From a virus: a stretch of 64,000 bases of DNA. How positions within the stretch are numbered: position 1 is the stretch's first letter; every line of letters begins with the position of its first letter. Location: positions 1 through 64,000 of the IMG/VR virus record IMGVR_UViG_3300009034_000021. One strand, given 5' to 3'. Of this stretch, positions 15,487 to 24,552 are shown piece by piece. A model generated the notes under the pieces. The model searched no databases and had not been told where the DNA came from. It worked only from the letters and a program-made list of their open reading frames with translations. The position numbers were made by a program, and so were the translations under genes.

Positions 15487-16770
15487 ATGAACTGGAAAGA
15501 AATGTTGGCACAAGCCAACAAACTGATGGAGGAGGTCAAGGCAGTTGATGTGGCCGAGGCGTCCGCCGAAGAGCTAGAGCAAATCGGGGAGAAACATGCC
15601 GAGGCAAAGGCTTTGATGGCGAAAGCCGGACAGCTTAAGGAAATTGAACAGACTGCGCTTGAACTCCAGCAAACAGTAGAGGCAGAACAGCAAGGTGATT
15701 CACCGGTTGAGGGCAGCGAGTTCAAAACCTGGGGCGATTTCCTGTTTGCTACGTGGCTTTGGACGGCGCATCAGAAACGTGATCCACGTCTCAAAGTTTT
15801 CAAGGACGATGCACCGTCGAGTAAACCAGAAGTCAAAGACATGGTAGAGAGCACCGGCGCGGCGGGTGGATTCCTCGTGCCTGTGGAGTTCCTGGCCGAG
15901 CTTCAGGCGGCTATGGCTGAAAACGCTATCGTCAGACCACGAGCGACCATCCTGCCGATGCGACGCAGGCAACTTGATGTGCCGGTGCTTGACCAGACCG
16001 GGACCACGGCTGGCATACCTCATTGGTTCGGCGGAATGCAGTTTTACTGGGCTGAGGAAGCGCACGAAAAGACATTGAGCGATCCGACGTTCCGCAAAAT
16101 CTCGCTGGTGGCACACAAGATGATCGGCTACACGCGAGCCAGTGATGAATTGCTGGATGATTCGGCCATCAGCCTGGAGGCGTTTCTGAGTGGACCGCTT
16201 GGTTTTGCTGGCGGTGCGACGTGGATGGAAGACTACGCTTTCTTGCAAGGCACCGGTGCCGGGCAGCCGCTCGGCGTCATTCCCGCTACGGCCACGATCA
16301 ATGTCGCCCGTGCGACGGCGGGCACGATCACTTACGCAGACATTTGCAACATGTTAATGAATTTCCTGCCGACCGGTAAAGGTGTGTGGGTCATCAGCCA
16401 AAGTGCGCTGAGTACTGTGGTGCAAATCTCTGGCCCAGCGGGAAATCCTAGTTACGTCTGGCAGCCAAACGCACGGGAAAAGACTCCCGCTTATCTATTT
16501 GGCTATCCTGTCATCTGGTCGGAAAAGTCACCGGCTATGGGTACCGCTGGCGACATCCTGCTAGCCGACTTTCAGTATTATCTTATCGGGGATCGCCAGG
16601 CGACGACAGTAGAATCGACCAAATTCGACCGCTGGCGATATGACGAGACTAGCTGGCGCATGGTGCACCGCGTGGATGGCCAACCGTGGTTAAGCCAACC
16701 CCTAACCTATCAGGACGGCGCGACGCAAGTGAGTCCATTCGTCATTCTGGCCGGTGCCGGGGCGAGCTAA
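15487..16770 (+). CDS. Major capsid protein, HK97 fold
   Basis: A 427-aa protein. Residues 1-70 are coiled-coil-like (AEELEQIGEKHAEAKALMAK), the usual delta/scaffold region removed by the protease encoded upstream. The rest carries HK97-type signatures: STGAAGGFLVPVEF, VRPRATILPMRRRQLDVPV, DYAFLQGTGAGQPLGVIP and a late DRWRYDETSWRMVHRVDGQP. It starts one base after the protease stop region with AGGTG just upstream. Confidence 0.92.
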   Translation: MNWKEMLAQANKLMEEVKAVDVAEASAEELEQIGEKHAEAKALMAKAGQLKEIEQTALELQQTVEAEQQGDSPVEGSEFKTWGDFLFATWLWTAHQKRDPRLKVFKDDAPSSKPEVKDMVESTGAAGGFLVPVEFLAELQAAMAENAIVRPRATILPMRRRQLDVPVLDQTGTTAGIPHWFGGMQFYWAEEAHEKTLSDPTFRKISLVAHKMIGYTRASDELLDDSAISLEAFLSGPLGFAGGATWMEDYAFLQGTGAGQPLGVIPATATINVARATAGTITYADICNMLMNFLPTGKGVWVISQSALSTVVQISGPAGNPSYVWQPNAREKTPAYLFGYPVIWSEKSPAMGTAGDILLADFQYYLIGDRQATTVESTKFDRWRYDETSWRMVHRVDGQPWLSQPLTYQDGATQVSPFVILAGAGAS

Positions 16771-16782
16771 GGAGGATAAACC

Positions 16783-17214
16783 ATGAGTAGCTTTACACAG
16801 GCGTTTTATGAAGTTGAGTGGATTGGCATCGTCATCAACTTCGCCGCTCAAGGCAGCCAGAATAGCAACTGGTACGATATGGAAGAATTTCATCGTGCTA
16901 CCGCTATTCTGATGACCGGAGCAGTTGGTGCCGGTGAGGATGTGCGTATAGCCATCTACACTGCGACCGATGGCGCGGGCACGAGCCGGACGCTGGTCAA
17001 GCAGATGACAGCCGCCCAGGCGGTGAACGGCAATGACGATCTGGCGATTGTCGAGCTGCGGACTGAAGAAATGGCAGGCGCGCTGGTCAATGCTAAATTC
17101 ATACGGATCGAGGCAACTGCGACGCTGACGCCAGAGTATGGCGTGCTGTTACTGCGGCGCGTGCCGAGATTCCCACCGGTTGACGTAACGCATATCGACC
17201 GACTGATTGCGTGA
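16783..17214 (+). CDS. Putative head decoration or hypothetical virion protein, 143 aa
   Basis: Follows the capsid gene with AGGAGGATAAACC as ribosome site. Beta-rich sequence (EDVRIAIYTATDGAGTSRT, YGVLLLRRVPRF). No family recognised. A decoration role is inferred only from its place right after the capsid gene. Confidence 0.6.
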   Translation: MSSFTQAFYEVEWIGIVINFAAQGSQNSNWYDMEEFHRATAILMTGAVGAGEDVRIAIYTATDGAGTSRTLVKQMTAAQAVNGNDDLAIVELRTEEMAGALVNAKFIRIEATATLTPEYGVLLLRRVPRFPPVDVTHIDRLIA

Positions 17215-17221
17215 TAGACAT

Positions 17222-17255
17222 GGAGGGACTTGGATAACTCTATCCAAGTCCCTCC
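17222..17255 (+). promoter_or_regulatory. Perfect 15-bp hairpin between capsid genes and glycan cassette
   Basis: GGAGGGACTTGGATA (17222-17236), loop ACTC, then the exact complement TATCCAAGTCCCTCC (17241-17255). No T-run follows, so it is not a classical terminator in either direction. It ends 9 bp before the first glycosyltransferase start, which has no clear Shine-Dalgarno. It may be a transcript-stabilising stem, a partial terminator or an expression step-down. Confidence 0.7.
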
Positions 17256-17264
17256 GACCACCTA

Positions 17265-18074
17265 ATGAGTCGCTGGATACGTCTCAAGTCAATGCAATTC
17301 ATACGCCGGAAACGATACCAGGCCGGCGAGTGGATTTGCGTTGGCAATCAATTAGCTGAAAAGTTGATCAGTCAGGGAGAGGCTGATAGTGGGCCGACGA
17401 TGACGGCGGAAATCGCTGACGATGCTGGAGTCGTGTACGTGGTGTATGGAGATAGAGCAGTTAAAGAGGCCAGAGACTCAGTAAAATCGATAAAAGGATT
17501 GCATCCCAGTTTGCCTGTCGTCATCGTATCAGACGATGATCCAGGCATCAAAGAGACGCAATTTGTCTATCACGAGGACACCGATCCCGGAGCGCGGGCG
17601 GCGAAACTGGCGACATACGAACTTTCACCGTTTGAACGAACACTGTACCTCGACGCTGACACGGTGGCGATATCATCTCTGGCCGGTGGATTTAACCTGC
17701 TGCAAAACTTTGACGTGGCCTTGGCAATCGATCTCACGACAGCGGCGCAGGGTGTGTTGGCTGGAATGCTCACGTACACAGAAGAGGAAAGGTCGGCAAC
17801 GAGAGAGGTGTTGCCAACACCACATCTGACACAATATGCCTGCGGTGCGATTTTCTTTCGTAAAAGTGACGAAACGGCAAAGTTATTTCAGGCCTGGCGT
17901 GCTGAATGGTTGCGCTTTCGGTGGCGCGATCAGGGTGCCTTTCTGCGGGCACTTTATCGGACACCGATACGGCATGTAGCGTTGCCAATCGAATGGAATG
18001 TCTCAGGACGACGGCGCAAGGCGATGGTGATACATCACCGTTGGGGTACGGCACGGAGGCCGGGGCAAGGATGA
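17265..18074 (+). CDS. Glycosyltransferase with N-terminal phage adaptor module
   Basis: A 269-aa protein. Residues 1-40 (RYQAGEWICVGNQLAEKLIS) form a module also seen at 24,549 and 29,123. Residues ~55-269 resemble a GT8-like nucleotide-sugar transferase: VVYVVYGDRAVKEARDSVKS start and FERTLYLDADT with the metal-binding DxD. Donor and acceptor are unknown. First gene of a 12-kb glycan-modification cassette; the stop overlaps the next start as ATGA. Confidence 0.75.
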   Translation: MSRWIRLKSMQFIRRKRYQAGEWICVGNQLAEKLISQGEADSGPTMTAEIADDAGVVYVVYGDRAVKEARDSVKSIKGLHPSLPVVIVSDDDPGIKETQFVYHEDTDPGARAAKLATYELSPFERTLYLDADTVAISSLAGGFNLLQNFDVALAIDLTTAAQGVLAGMLTYTEEERSATREVLPTPHLTQYACGAIFFRKSDETAKLFQAWRAEWLRFRWRDQGAFLRALYRTPIRHVALPIEWNVSGRRRKAMVIHHRWGTARRPGQG

Positions 18075-18718
18075 CACGAGGTGTGGTGTACGTTGCCTAT
18101 GGCGAAAATGCGAAACGAGAGGCTAAAATATCAGCGCAATCTCTCAAGGGGCAATGTGATCTGCCGGTATTCGTAGTAGATGAAACGGTATTGCCGGGTG
18201 AATTTTTCGGCGTACCGGCCGAGGGGCATCGCGCCGGCAAGAGAGTATTCTTGCCTGGCCTGGTCAAGCCAAAGTTATGGGAACTAACACCTTTTGAACA
18301 TACGCTATATCTCGACGCCGATACACGAGTCATGGCAGACCCATCGCCGTTGTTCAAATTACTAGAAGCGGGCTGGGATATGGGACTGGCACCTGGTCAG
18401 GCAGCCAGATTCGTGAGAGAGACGAATTTTGGCCCAAGAGAACGTGGGATCACTGTTTCAGAACTCGGCACAGGACTTTTGCACTATTATAATTCTGGAG
18501 TCATCCTATGGACCAAAAACGACAAAATGAGGGCCTTCTTTGATAGATGGGGCGGGGAGTGGCAACGGTTCCGCAATTGGGACGAACAGATGGCCTTGAT
18601 GCGAGCGTTATGGAAAACCAGTGTTAAGTTCGTCACATTGGCACAATGCTGGAACCAACGAGGAGAACAGGACGGAGCATTGATATATCACCCAACAGGA
18701 AGCCACCGAACGTGGTAG
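18071..18718 (+). CDS. Glycosyltransferase, GT8-like
   Basis: A 215-aa paralogue of the preceding catalytic domain (GVVYVAYGENAKREAKISAQ, FEHTLYLDADT). It lacks the adaptor module. The ATG overlaps the upstream TGA. The DxD and a late WNQRGEQDGALIYH are intact, so activity is plausible. Substrate unknown. Confidence 0.75.
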   Translation: MTRGVVYVAYGENAKREAKISAQSLKGQCDLPVFVVDETVLPGEFFGVPAEGHRAGKRVFLPGLVKPKLWELTPFEHTLYLDADTRVMADPSPLFKLLEAGWDMGLAPGQAARFVRETNFGPRERGITVSELGTGLLHYYNSGVILWTKNDKMRAFFDRWGGEWQRFRNWDEQMALMRALWKTSVKFVTLAQCWNQRGEQDGALIYHPTGSHRTW

Positions 18719-18775
18719 AATATTGTCTCATTGTAATGCTCCAGCAACTATATCAACGTCATGCTTGGAGAGATA

Positions 18776-19402
18776 ATGGACAACGATACACCTCAGTTAT
18801 ACGATGAAGGCGAAGAGCAATGGAAGACCAAGTTGCACCTCGGCTGCGGCAATATCTATTTGATAGGCTACGAGAATATCGACGTAGTCGGTGTTCTGGC
18901 CGATGAGCGTCCTGATTTAGTAGAGGCGAACAGGACGAATATCAAGAGTTATTACGGGCGGCGGACGGCATACACCGATATTCACCATATTGTGCCAAGG
19001 GCAGGTTATGTCGTAGACCGGCGAATGTGCATGACAAATCTTGGGAATGAGATTGGTTCAGTCAACAAAATTGTGTGTATTCAGGCATTAGAACATCTAC
19101 AACCTAATGATGGTGTAAGAGCGCTGACGCATTGGCATGATCTACTCAAACAGGATGGAATATTGATGATATCTGTCCCTGACACGTCTGAGACCGTGGA
19201 AATGTTGCTCGACGAATGCACTAGGGATTTCGCTATCCAACACCTGGCTGGGACACGAACGGATCAACATAGTTATCACCGTAATCATTTTACACGGCTA
19301 TGTTTGTCCGCTCTTTTAACGTTGCATGGTTATGGAGAAATTGAATTCTTGTCAAACTTTCATCGTTATCCAGCCATTGTGGTAAGGGCGAAAAGATTAT
19401 AG
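18776..19402 (+). CDS. SAM-dependent methyltransferase, class I
   Basis: A 208-aa protein. TKLHLGCGNIYLIGYENID is motif I, and CIQALEHLQP with DGILMISVPD follows as motifs IV-V. I chose the ATG at 18776 because GGAGAG lies five bases upstream, inside the longer frame that would start at 18761. Probably a sugar or small-molecule methylase of the cassette. Confidence 0.75.
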   Translation: MDNDTPQLYDEGEEQWKTKLHLGCGNIYLIGYENIDVVGVLADERPDLVEANRTNIKSYYGRRTAYTDIHHIVPRAGYVVDRRMCMTNLGNEIGSVNKIVCIQALEHLQPNDGVRALTHWHDLLKQDGILMISVPDTSETVEMLLDECTRDFAIQHLAGTRTDQHSYHRNHFTRLCLSALLTLHGYGEIEFLSNFHRYPAIVVRAKRL

Positions 19403-19439
19403 TAGACAAGACTATTTTTGAAAGGAGTGATAAGATACA

Positions 19440-21110
19440 TTGTCCAAAATAGCCGGTTTTACGCTGACTAAGACACCTCACCAACCCCAAGCTCCACTGT
19501 GGTTGATCAAATATCCTCATGTGACGACTAAACATCTCAATTGTAACGAATGGTCATTATTTTTATGGGGTTGCGGAGACTTGACACAATTTATTTCCGA
19601 TAACACGATCATCGTCGGCTACTCAGATATTGATATGGCGACGTTGGATGTGTACCCGTTGCAAAATCGAGGATTGATCATCAGGCTAGACGAACATGCT
19701 ACAATCACGAACGATGCATTGGGAATGATGCAGGTATTCTACGGTAGCAAGGACGGTGTGCCGTGGATTTCCACGTGCGAGGAATCGGTTATTCGGGGAT
19801 TGGGCAGAGTAACATTGGGGCCAGGGCGACTGGCCGGATATCTAATGTTACAAAGCACCTCCGCTTCGTTGACACTATGGAGTGAAATCGATAAACTTTA
19901 TGCTAACTCTTTACTGAGTATTTCGCCTGATGGCAATTTCCGGCAAAGTTTTCAGGAACCACTGAATTTCACGCCGATGAAAAAGGATTACGTCACGCAA
20001 ATGGCGAGCGTGTTGCGCGAGACAGTGCATCACTACACTGATCCGCTGGACGATGTGATCCTGATGTTGTCTCATGGCCATGATTCTCGACTCATTCTGT
20101 GCAACATGCTGAGGCCAGAACGGGTGCATGCTAGAACTTTCCCCTTGTCGCATCCGGCAGGACGAGCCCACGACGTCGTCATCGCGAAAGAATCGGCGCG
20201 ACTGGCTGGAGTGACGGATCACAAGGTTATTGATCTAGGACAGAACCAACTGCGTGATTGTACACGGCCAGCGACGGAATTTTATGGTACACCGTTGGGC
20301 GCGGTGCAGATTTACCTCTACGACGTATGCGAACGAGTAGGGCGCGAAAACCCATCGTGGCCTATCATAACGGGATTGAACGGTGACGAACACGCAGGTA
20401 TCGCGTTGTTTCGTTCTCGTAACAAATTACGCCAGGAAAGTGATCCGGCCGATCGGTTCGTATCCGGCTGCTATTCTTGGGTCAAATCGTGGCTACCAAG
20501 AGACCTGGATGCCGGCCTGACGTTTGACTGGCGCGGCGCATTGAAACCGATACGCGAAATCTGGACGCATATTTGGCAAAATACTGAGGGTGATGATCTA
20601 ACGAGGCACGCACATCTGATTCATACCCGCAATAGAGGCAATCAGTATATAACCTACGCCTGGCAGGGATGTGACTTGTATGGTGGGCTTGTGGGCCCCA
20701 TCTATAACGACCGACATTATGTTGAATTCATGCTGTCCTTGCCACACGAGGTATTGAACGAGGGCACGTTCGATTTTGAGGTTCCGATGGCCGGCACGAT
20801 ACGTGAGGTACGGACGGGGCAGGTTGAACTCTTTCAACGATATTTCCCAGAACATTATCCTTATGCCGGACTACCACTCGACGCCTTCGATTGGGCGAAC
20901 CGGCTTGATCCGGACGCATTAGCGAAAGCAAAGGGAGCCGCATTGTGGCCGTTGGTTCCTAATGGATCAAAACCAAGTCATGGGTTTTTTAATGCAGCGA
21001 AGTTCAAGGAACTCTATCGCAAGGCGGTAAATGGTGACATGCGGAGTTATTATCTGCTTAACTCAGTGCAACCGTTGGCATGGGCGATTGAAAAGGGATA
21101 TGTCCAGTGA
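19440..21110 (+). CDS. Asparagine-synthetase-like ATP-pyrophosphatase protein
   Basis: A 556-aa protein resembling AsnB-family amidotransferase/synthetase proteins. The N-terminal half looks like a degenerate Ntn-type domain with the expected Cys-2 missing (MSKIAGF). The C-terminal half has a PP-loop-like ILMLSHGHDSRLIL. The usual SGGxDS is altered to SHGHDS, so ATP chemistry is uncertain. TTG start with AAGGAG twelve bases upstream. In surface-polysaccharide clusters such proteins can amidate sugars; that role is inferred. Confidence 0.6.
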   Translation: MSKIAGFTLTKTPHQPQAPLWLIKYPHVTTKHLNCNEWSLFLWGCGDLTQFISDNTIIVGYSDIDMATLDVYPLQNRGLIIRLDEHATITNDALGMMQVFYGSKDGVPWISTCEESVIRGLGRVTLGPGRLAGYLMLQSTSASLTLWSEIDKLYANSLLSISPDGNFRQSFQEPLNFTPMKKDYVTQMASVLRETVHHYTDPLDDVILMLSHGHDSRLILCNMLRPERVHARTFPLSHPAGRAHDVVIAKESARLAGVTDHKVIDLGQNQLRDCTRPATEFYGTPLGAVQIYLYDVCERVGRENPSWPIITGLNGDEHAGIALFRSRNKLRQESDPADRFVSGCYSWVKSWLPRDLDAGLTFDWRGALKPIREIWTHIWQNTEGDDLTRHAHLIHTRNRGNQYITYAWQGCDLYGGLVGPIYNDRHYVEFMLSLPHEVLNEGTFDFEVPMAGTIREVRTGQVELFQRYFPEHYPYAGLPLDAFDWANRLDPDALAKAKGAALWPLVPNGSKPSHGFFNAAKFKELYRKAVNGDMRSYYLLNSVQPLAWAIEKGYVQ

Positions 21111-21814
21111 AAGACCATCAAACGAAGGCCGAATTTGAGCGTATTTATTTCTATCACATACGTAAAGCCGGTGGACAAAGTATCTATCATGCCATCTTGG
21201 AAAAATTATGTGGAGTTGATTCGTTCACGATTGAAAATTGGTTGACACGGGCGAACATAATGTTCTGCGATGGAAAACCTATCATAGGTTGGGACGATAA
21301 ACAGATTAATCGTGGCGATTTTTATTTTGCCTTTTCGCATCACGCGATGCACGAGTTGTTGCCTATGCCTGATGATACCTTTGCCTTTACTTGCTTTAGA
21401 GATCCGGTCCCGCGAGTCGTCTCACACTATCGCATGTTGAAGAGCTTTCGGGAGATGGAAATACGGGGTGACGTGCTGAAAGCAGAAGCCCAGTGGGCAA
21501 AAGACAATTTTAGTGAGTTTTTAGACAATTTACCCCAGCGACACCTGATGAATCAATTGTGGATGTTCTCGGCAGAGTACGATCCGGAAGAAGCATTAGA
21601 AAATGCCAGCAAACTCTCGTACTTCTTTTTCCTAGACAAGTTCAGCGTTGGACTATCTAAACTATCGAATCTCATCGGAATAGAACTCGAAGAAAAGCAC
21701 ATCATGGTGTCCACGTCTGAATTCGCCATGAAGCCAGAGGAAGGCGAACGTTTACAAGAGTTGTTAATTCCTGAATACCAGTTTTACGAAGGATTGCAGG
21801 AACTATGGAAGTAA
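21107..21814 (+). CDS. Sulfotransferase-like protein
   Basis: A 235-aa protein. YFYHIRKAGGQSIYHAI corresponds to the 5'-phosphosulfate loop and FTCFRDPVPRVVSHYRM to the 3'-phosphate motif of PAPS-dependent sulfotransferases. GTG start overlapping the upstream TGA. It would add sulfate to a glycan. No PAPS-synthesis gene is visible, so the host would supply PAPS. Confidence 0.7.
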   Translation: MKDHQTKAEFERIYFYHIRKAGGQSIYHAILEKLCGVDSFTIENWLTRANIMFCDGKPIIGWDDKQINRGDFYFAFSHHAMHELLPMPDDTFAFTCFRDPVPRVVSHYRMLKSFREMEIRGDVLKAEAQWAKDNFSEFLDNLPQRHLMNQLWMFSAEYDPEEALENASKLSYFFFLDKFSVGLSKLSNLIGIELEEKHIMVSTSEFAMKPEEGERLQELLIPEYQFYEGLQELWK

Positions 21815-22449
21815 TCATCTTTGGTTCGGACAAGTACTTACGCGTCTTGATGCCAACGTTCACGACGTTCTATCGTCGTTTTTGGCCTGATAATCCGTGG
21901 CCAACGAGAGTAGTAAGCCAAACGGTGATCGTGGATGAGTTTCCGACCATCACGACTGGGCCTGATGAGAATTTTTCGCAGCAGGTACTCCGCTGGGCAG
22001 TGAAACAGAGAGACGAACCGTTTTTAATGTTACTGGACGATTACTTCTTGACTGAGCCAGTCAAAACCGACGTGTTAGTACATTGCTATAACGAGATGAT
22101 AGCTCACCCCGATATTGCACACATCAACGTCAAAGTGATCGGGAGCGCACCTTGGAATCAGCGATACGACGACTATCTAGGTGAGTTTGACAAAGAGGAG
22201 TGCAACTGGCTTTTTCAGAATCAGGCGGGCCTGTGGCGGCCTCAATTGTTGCGCAGTGTGACACGAGCAGACGAGGATGGCTGGCGCATGGAGAGAGATG
22301 GCAGCCAACGAGCAAAGACGTATCCCGGTCGGTTTTTGACAGTCTATGAAGACGCGATTGAATATGTCAACTATATGGCGCGTGCGGCGCCACGCAAGGA
22401 AGGTGTGGAGTGGCTGGAGAGGAACGGAATGGACCCGATCTATCCATAG
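21805..22449 (+). CDS. Putative glycosyltransferase, 214 aa
   Basis: Starts MEVIIFGSDKYLRVLMPTF and has FLMLLDDYFLTEPV, whose LLDD could bind metal. It is a paralogue of the gene at 23,842 (same order of FxxxF-WPDxPWP and LLDD motifs). The family is not certain. Overlaps both neighbours. Confidence 0.55.
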   Translation: MEVIIFGSDKYLRVLMPTFTTFYRRFWPDNPWPTRVVSQTVIVDEFPTITTGPDENFSQQVLRWAVKQRDEPFLMLLDDYFLTEPVKTDVLVHCYNEMIAHPDIAHINVKVIGSAPWNQRYDDYLGEFDKEECNWLFQNQAGLWRPQLLRSVTRADEDGWRMERDGSQRAKTYPGRFLTVYEDAIEYVNYMARAAPRKEGVEWLERNGMDPIYP

Positions 22450-23126
22450 TATTCGGAACATACAATCGAGTAAAGGTATTAGAGCAAGCCATAGAGATGG
22501 CCCGCAGTTCAGCGCATCCATTGAAAGTAGAGTTTATCATCGCTGATGGCGGGAGCACTGACGGAACGTTGGAATACCTACGCCGACAGCCTGACGTAAT
22601 TCTCATCGAGCAAGGCGGATTGTATGGAGCTTGCCAAGCAATGAACGAATGTTGCCGTTTGCCAAGTGCCGAGTTTGTGTGTCATCTGAATGACGACGCG
22701 CTGTGCATGGGAGACTGCCTCTACCAGGCACACAAATATCTAGTTGAACATCACGATGTAGGCCAGGTGGCATTGGCATTTAGAGACGTAGGCGCAAGCG
22801 ATCCGCGCTATCGGACGGGAATGATTTTAGATCGATATTACGCTAACTTTGGCATCACGCGACGTTGGTTGGGTGATTACGTCCAGTGGTTCAGCGGAGG
22901 TTATCTGACATACTCATGCGACCAGGAATTGTCCTTCAAAATCTGGGAATTGGGCTACGAGGTCGTGTTCTTGGGCGGTTGTCGAGTAGAACATCTGCGG
23001 GTGCAAGATAAACTGAGGGAGACGTGGAGAGACGATCACGGCGAACCTACGAAATTTCTAAATCGGTGGCGGGATAAAACGAAACATTTTCCCTGTTCGC
23101 CGACGGTGAGAGAGAAGGATCTGTGA
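22410..23126 (+). CDS. Family-2-like glycosyltransferase
   Basis: A 238-aa protein with a GT-A fold start (LSIVFGTYNRVKVLEQAIE), IADGGSTDGT and the metal site HLNDDALCMGD, then GDYVQWFSGGYLTYSCDQEL near the acceptor region. GTG start, overlapping the previous gene by 40 bp. Sugar donor unknown. Confidence 0.8.
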   Translation: MAGEERNGPDLSIVFGTYNRVKVLEQAIEMARSSAHPLKVEFIIADGGSTDGTLEYLRRQPDVILIEQGGLYGACQAMNECCRLPSAEFVCHLNDDALCMGDCLYQAHKYLVEHHDVGQVALAFRDVGASDPRYRTGMILDRYYANFGITRRWLGDYVQWFSGGYLTYSCDQELSFKIWELGYEVVFLGGCRVEHLRVQDKLRETWRDDHGEPTKFLNRWRDKTKHFPCSPTVREKDL

Positions 23127-23842
23127 TGCATCCCGATCGGGCAGAGTTCAAATTTTATGCGATGTATATTCAAAAGAATATGGTAGTCATCGACGCCGGC
23201 GCGTTCACGGGGCAAATGACTCACTTTTTCACTAGGTTGGCCAGTCACGTTCACGCGTTTGAGCCAGACCCGCGCTCGTTCAAACAACTGAAAGCCACAT
23301 TTGAATTGCATCCCCGTGGTAACGCGCACCTGCATCAGAAAGCGTTGGGCGATAAAATCGGAGAGGCAGAATTGCATCTGTTCGATGATCGCCATGCGGC
23401 ATGGTCTACACTGGCCAATCGACCAATAGAACCTGGAGGCGTAGACGTCGCCGTAGAGCGAACACTAGTTGTGCCCACAACGACAGTAGATGAATACTGC
23501 AAAGAACAAGGTATCAATTGTGTGGGGCTACTCAAAGTGGACGCCGAAGGTGCAGAGTTGCCGATATTGTATGGAGCACGAGGACTGATGGAAAAGAGCC
23601 AAGTCTTGTGCTGTGTTTTTGAGTATGGACGAACGTGGTGGGATATGGGATACACGCCTGACGAGATGGAAAAGTATTTGATAGAACAAAAGTTTGAGAT
23701 CATGAACATTTTGCACGATCAGCCAGTATTTCCAGGTCGTGAGGGGCCCAAACAATCAAAGTATGCTATCATGGTTGCGGCACACGAGAGTGTGGCCGAT
23801 AGAGTAAAAGGTATCATTCAAGCCGTGGCGAGGTGGGGCTGA
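23126..23842 (+). CDS. FkbM-family methyltransferase
   Basis: A 238-aa protein with VVIDAGAFTGQMTHFF (SAM motif I), HAFEPDPRSFKQLKA and GLLKVDAEGAELPILYGA, all typical of FkbM enzymes that O-methylate glycans or polyketides. The ATG at 23126 is six bases after AAGGA; a GTG at 23123 is adjacent. Confidence 0.85.
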   Translation: MHPDRAEFKFYAMYIQKNMVVIDAGAFTGQMTHFFTRLASHVHAFEPDPRSFKQLKATFELHPRGNAHLHQKALGDKIGEAELHLFDDRHAAWSTLANRPIEPGGVDVAVERTLVVPTTTVDEYCKEQGINCVGLLKVDAEGAELPILYGARGLMEKSQVLCCVFEYGRTWWDMGYTPDEMEKYLIEQKFEIMNILHDQPVFPGREGPKQSKYAIMVAAHESVADRVKGIIQAVARWG

Positions 23843-24552
23843 TGCAAATTGTGGTGATGACTAGCGATCAATGTGCAGCTAATGTATTCCTTATTTTTGC
23901 CAAGGCGTTCCACCACCATTGGCCTGATTGTCCTTGGCCGATCGTAGCCGTAGGCGAAACGGTCTCAGCGACTGATTTTCCAACGACGTTGCAGGGCATA
24001 AGTCCTCCAGAGTTGACAGTTGTGGATAGATTGGGTCGATATCTTGGCACATACGGTGGCGAGACGATCATGGTGTTGTTAGACGATCAAATATTTTATG
24101 CTCACCCAATAAATACCCCAGTTCTGAAGCGCGCACATCAGGTTTTGCTCGACGATAAAAGCATTGGTGCGACGTTGCTCAGCAGCAACCGCGAACCAGA
24201 TAAATTTTATGATGGTTTTCTGGGTGAGTTTGTCGGCGTGAGTAGACTGTCAATTTTTGACGTGGGTTTATGGCGCACGCCAGCCCTACGCCGATGGATA
24301 GAAAAACGGACGTGGCCTCGTGTACTGGGCACGTATCATTCACCGTTAGTCTATGTCGATTTAATAACGAGCGGGATGGTATCTGGGGCAGGCATCGTCG
24401 GCCTGGAGGCACATCATTCCGTAGTGTTAGAATTGATGGACGAACTAGTCCATTTGTTTGGCATCAAAGAGATAGCAGATCTGAAAATCCAGGATTCGCC
24501 CGATGTTAGGCGGACACTGGCCGATTTAATAGAAAGGTATGGGACAACGTGA
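23842..24552 (+). CDS. Putative glycosyltransferase, paralogue of the 21,805 gene
   Basis: A 236-aa protein starting MQIVVMTSDQCAANVFLIFA, with WPDCPWPIVAVGE and MVLLDDQIFYAHP. TGATG junction with the upstream gene and GAGGTGGGG as ribosome site. Same unusual family as its paralogue; substrate unknown. Confidence 0.55.
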   Translation: MQIVVMTSDQCAANVFLIFAKAFHHHWPDCPWPIVAVGETVSATDFPTTLQGISPPELTVVDRLGRYLGTYGGETIMVLLDDQIFYAHPINTPVLKRAHQVLLDDKSIGATLLSSNREPDKFYDGFLGEFVGVSRLSIFDVGLWRTPALRRWIEKRTWPRVLGTYHSPLVYVDLITSGMVSGAGIVGLEAHHSVVLELMDELVHLFGIKEIADLKIQDSPDVRRTLADLIERYGTT

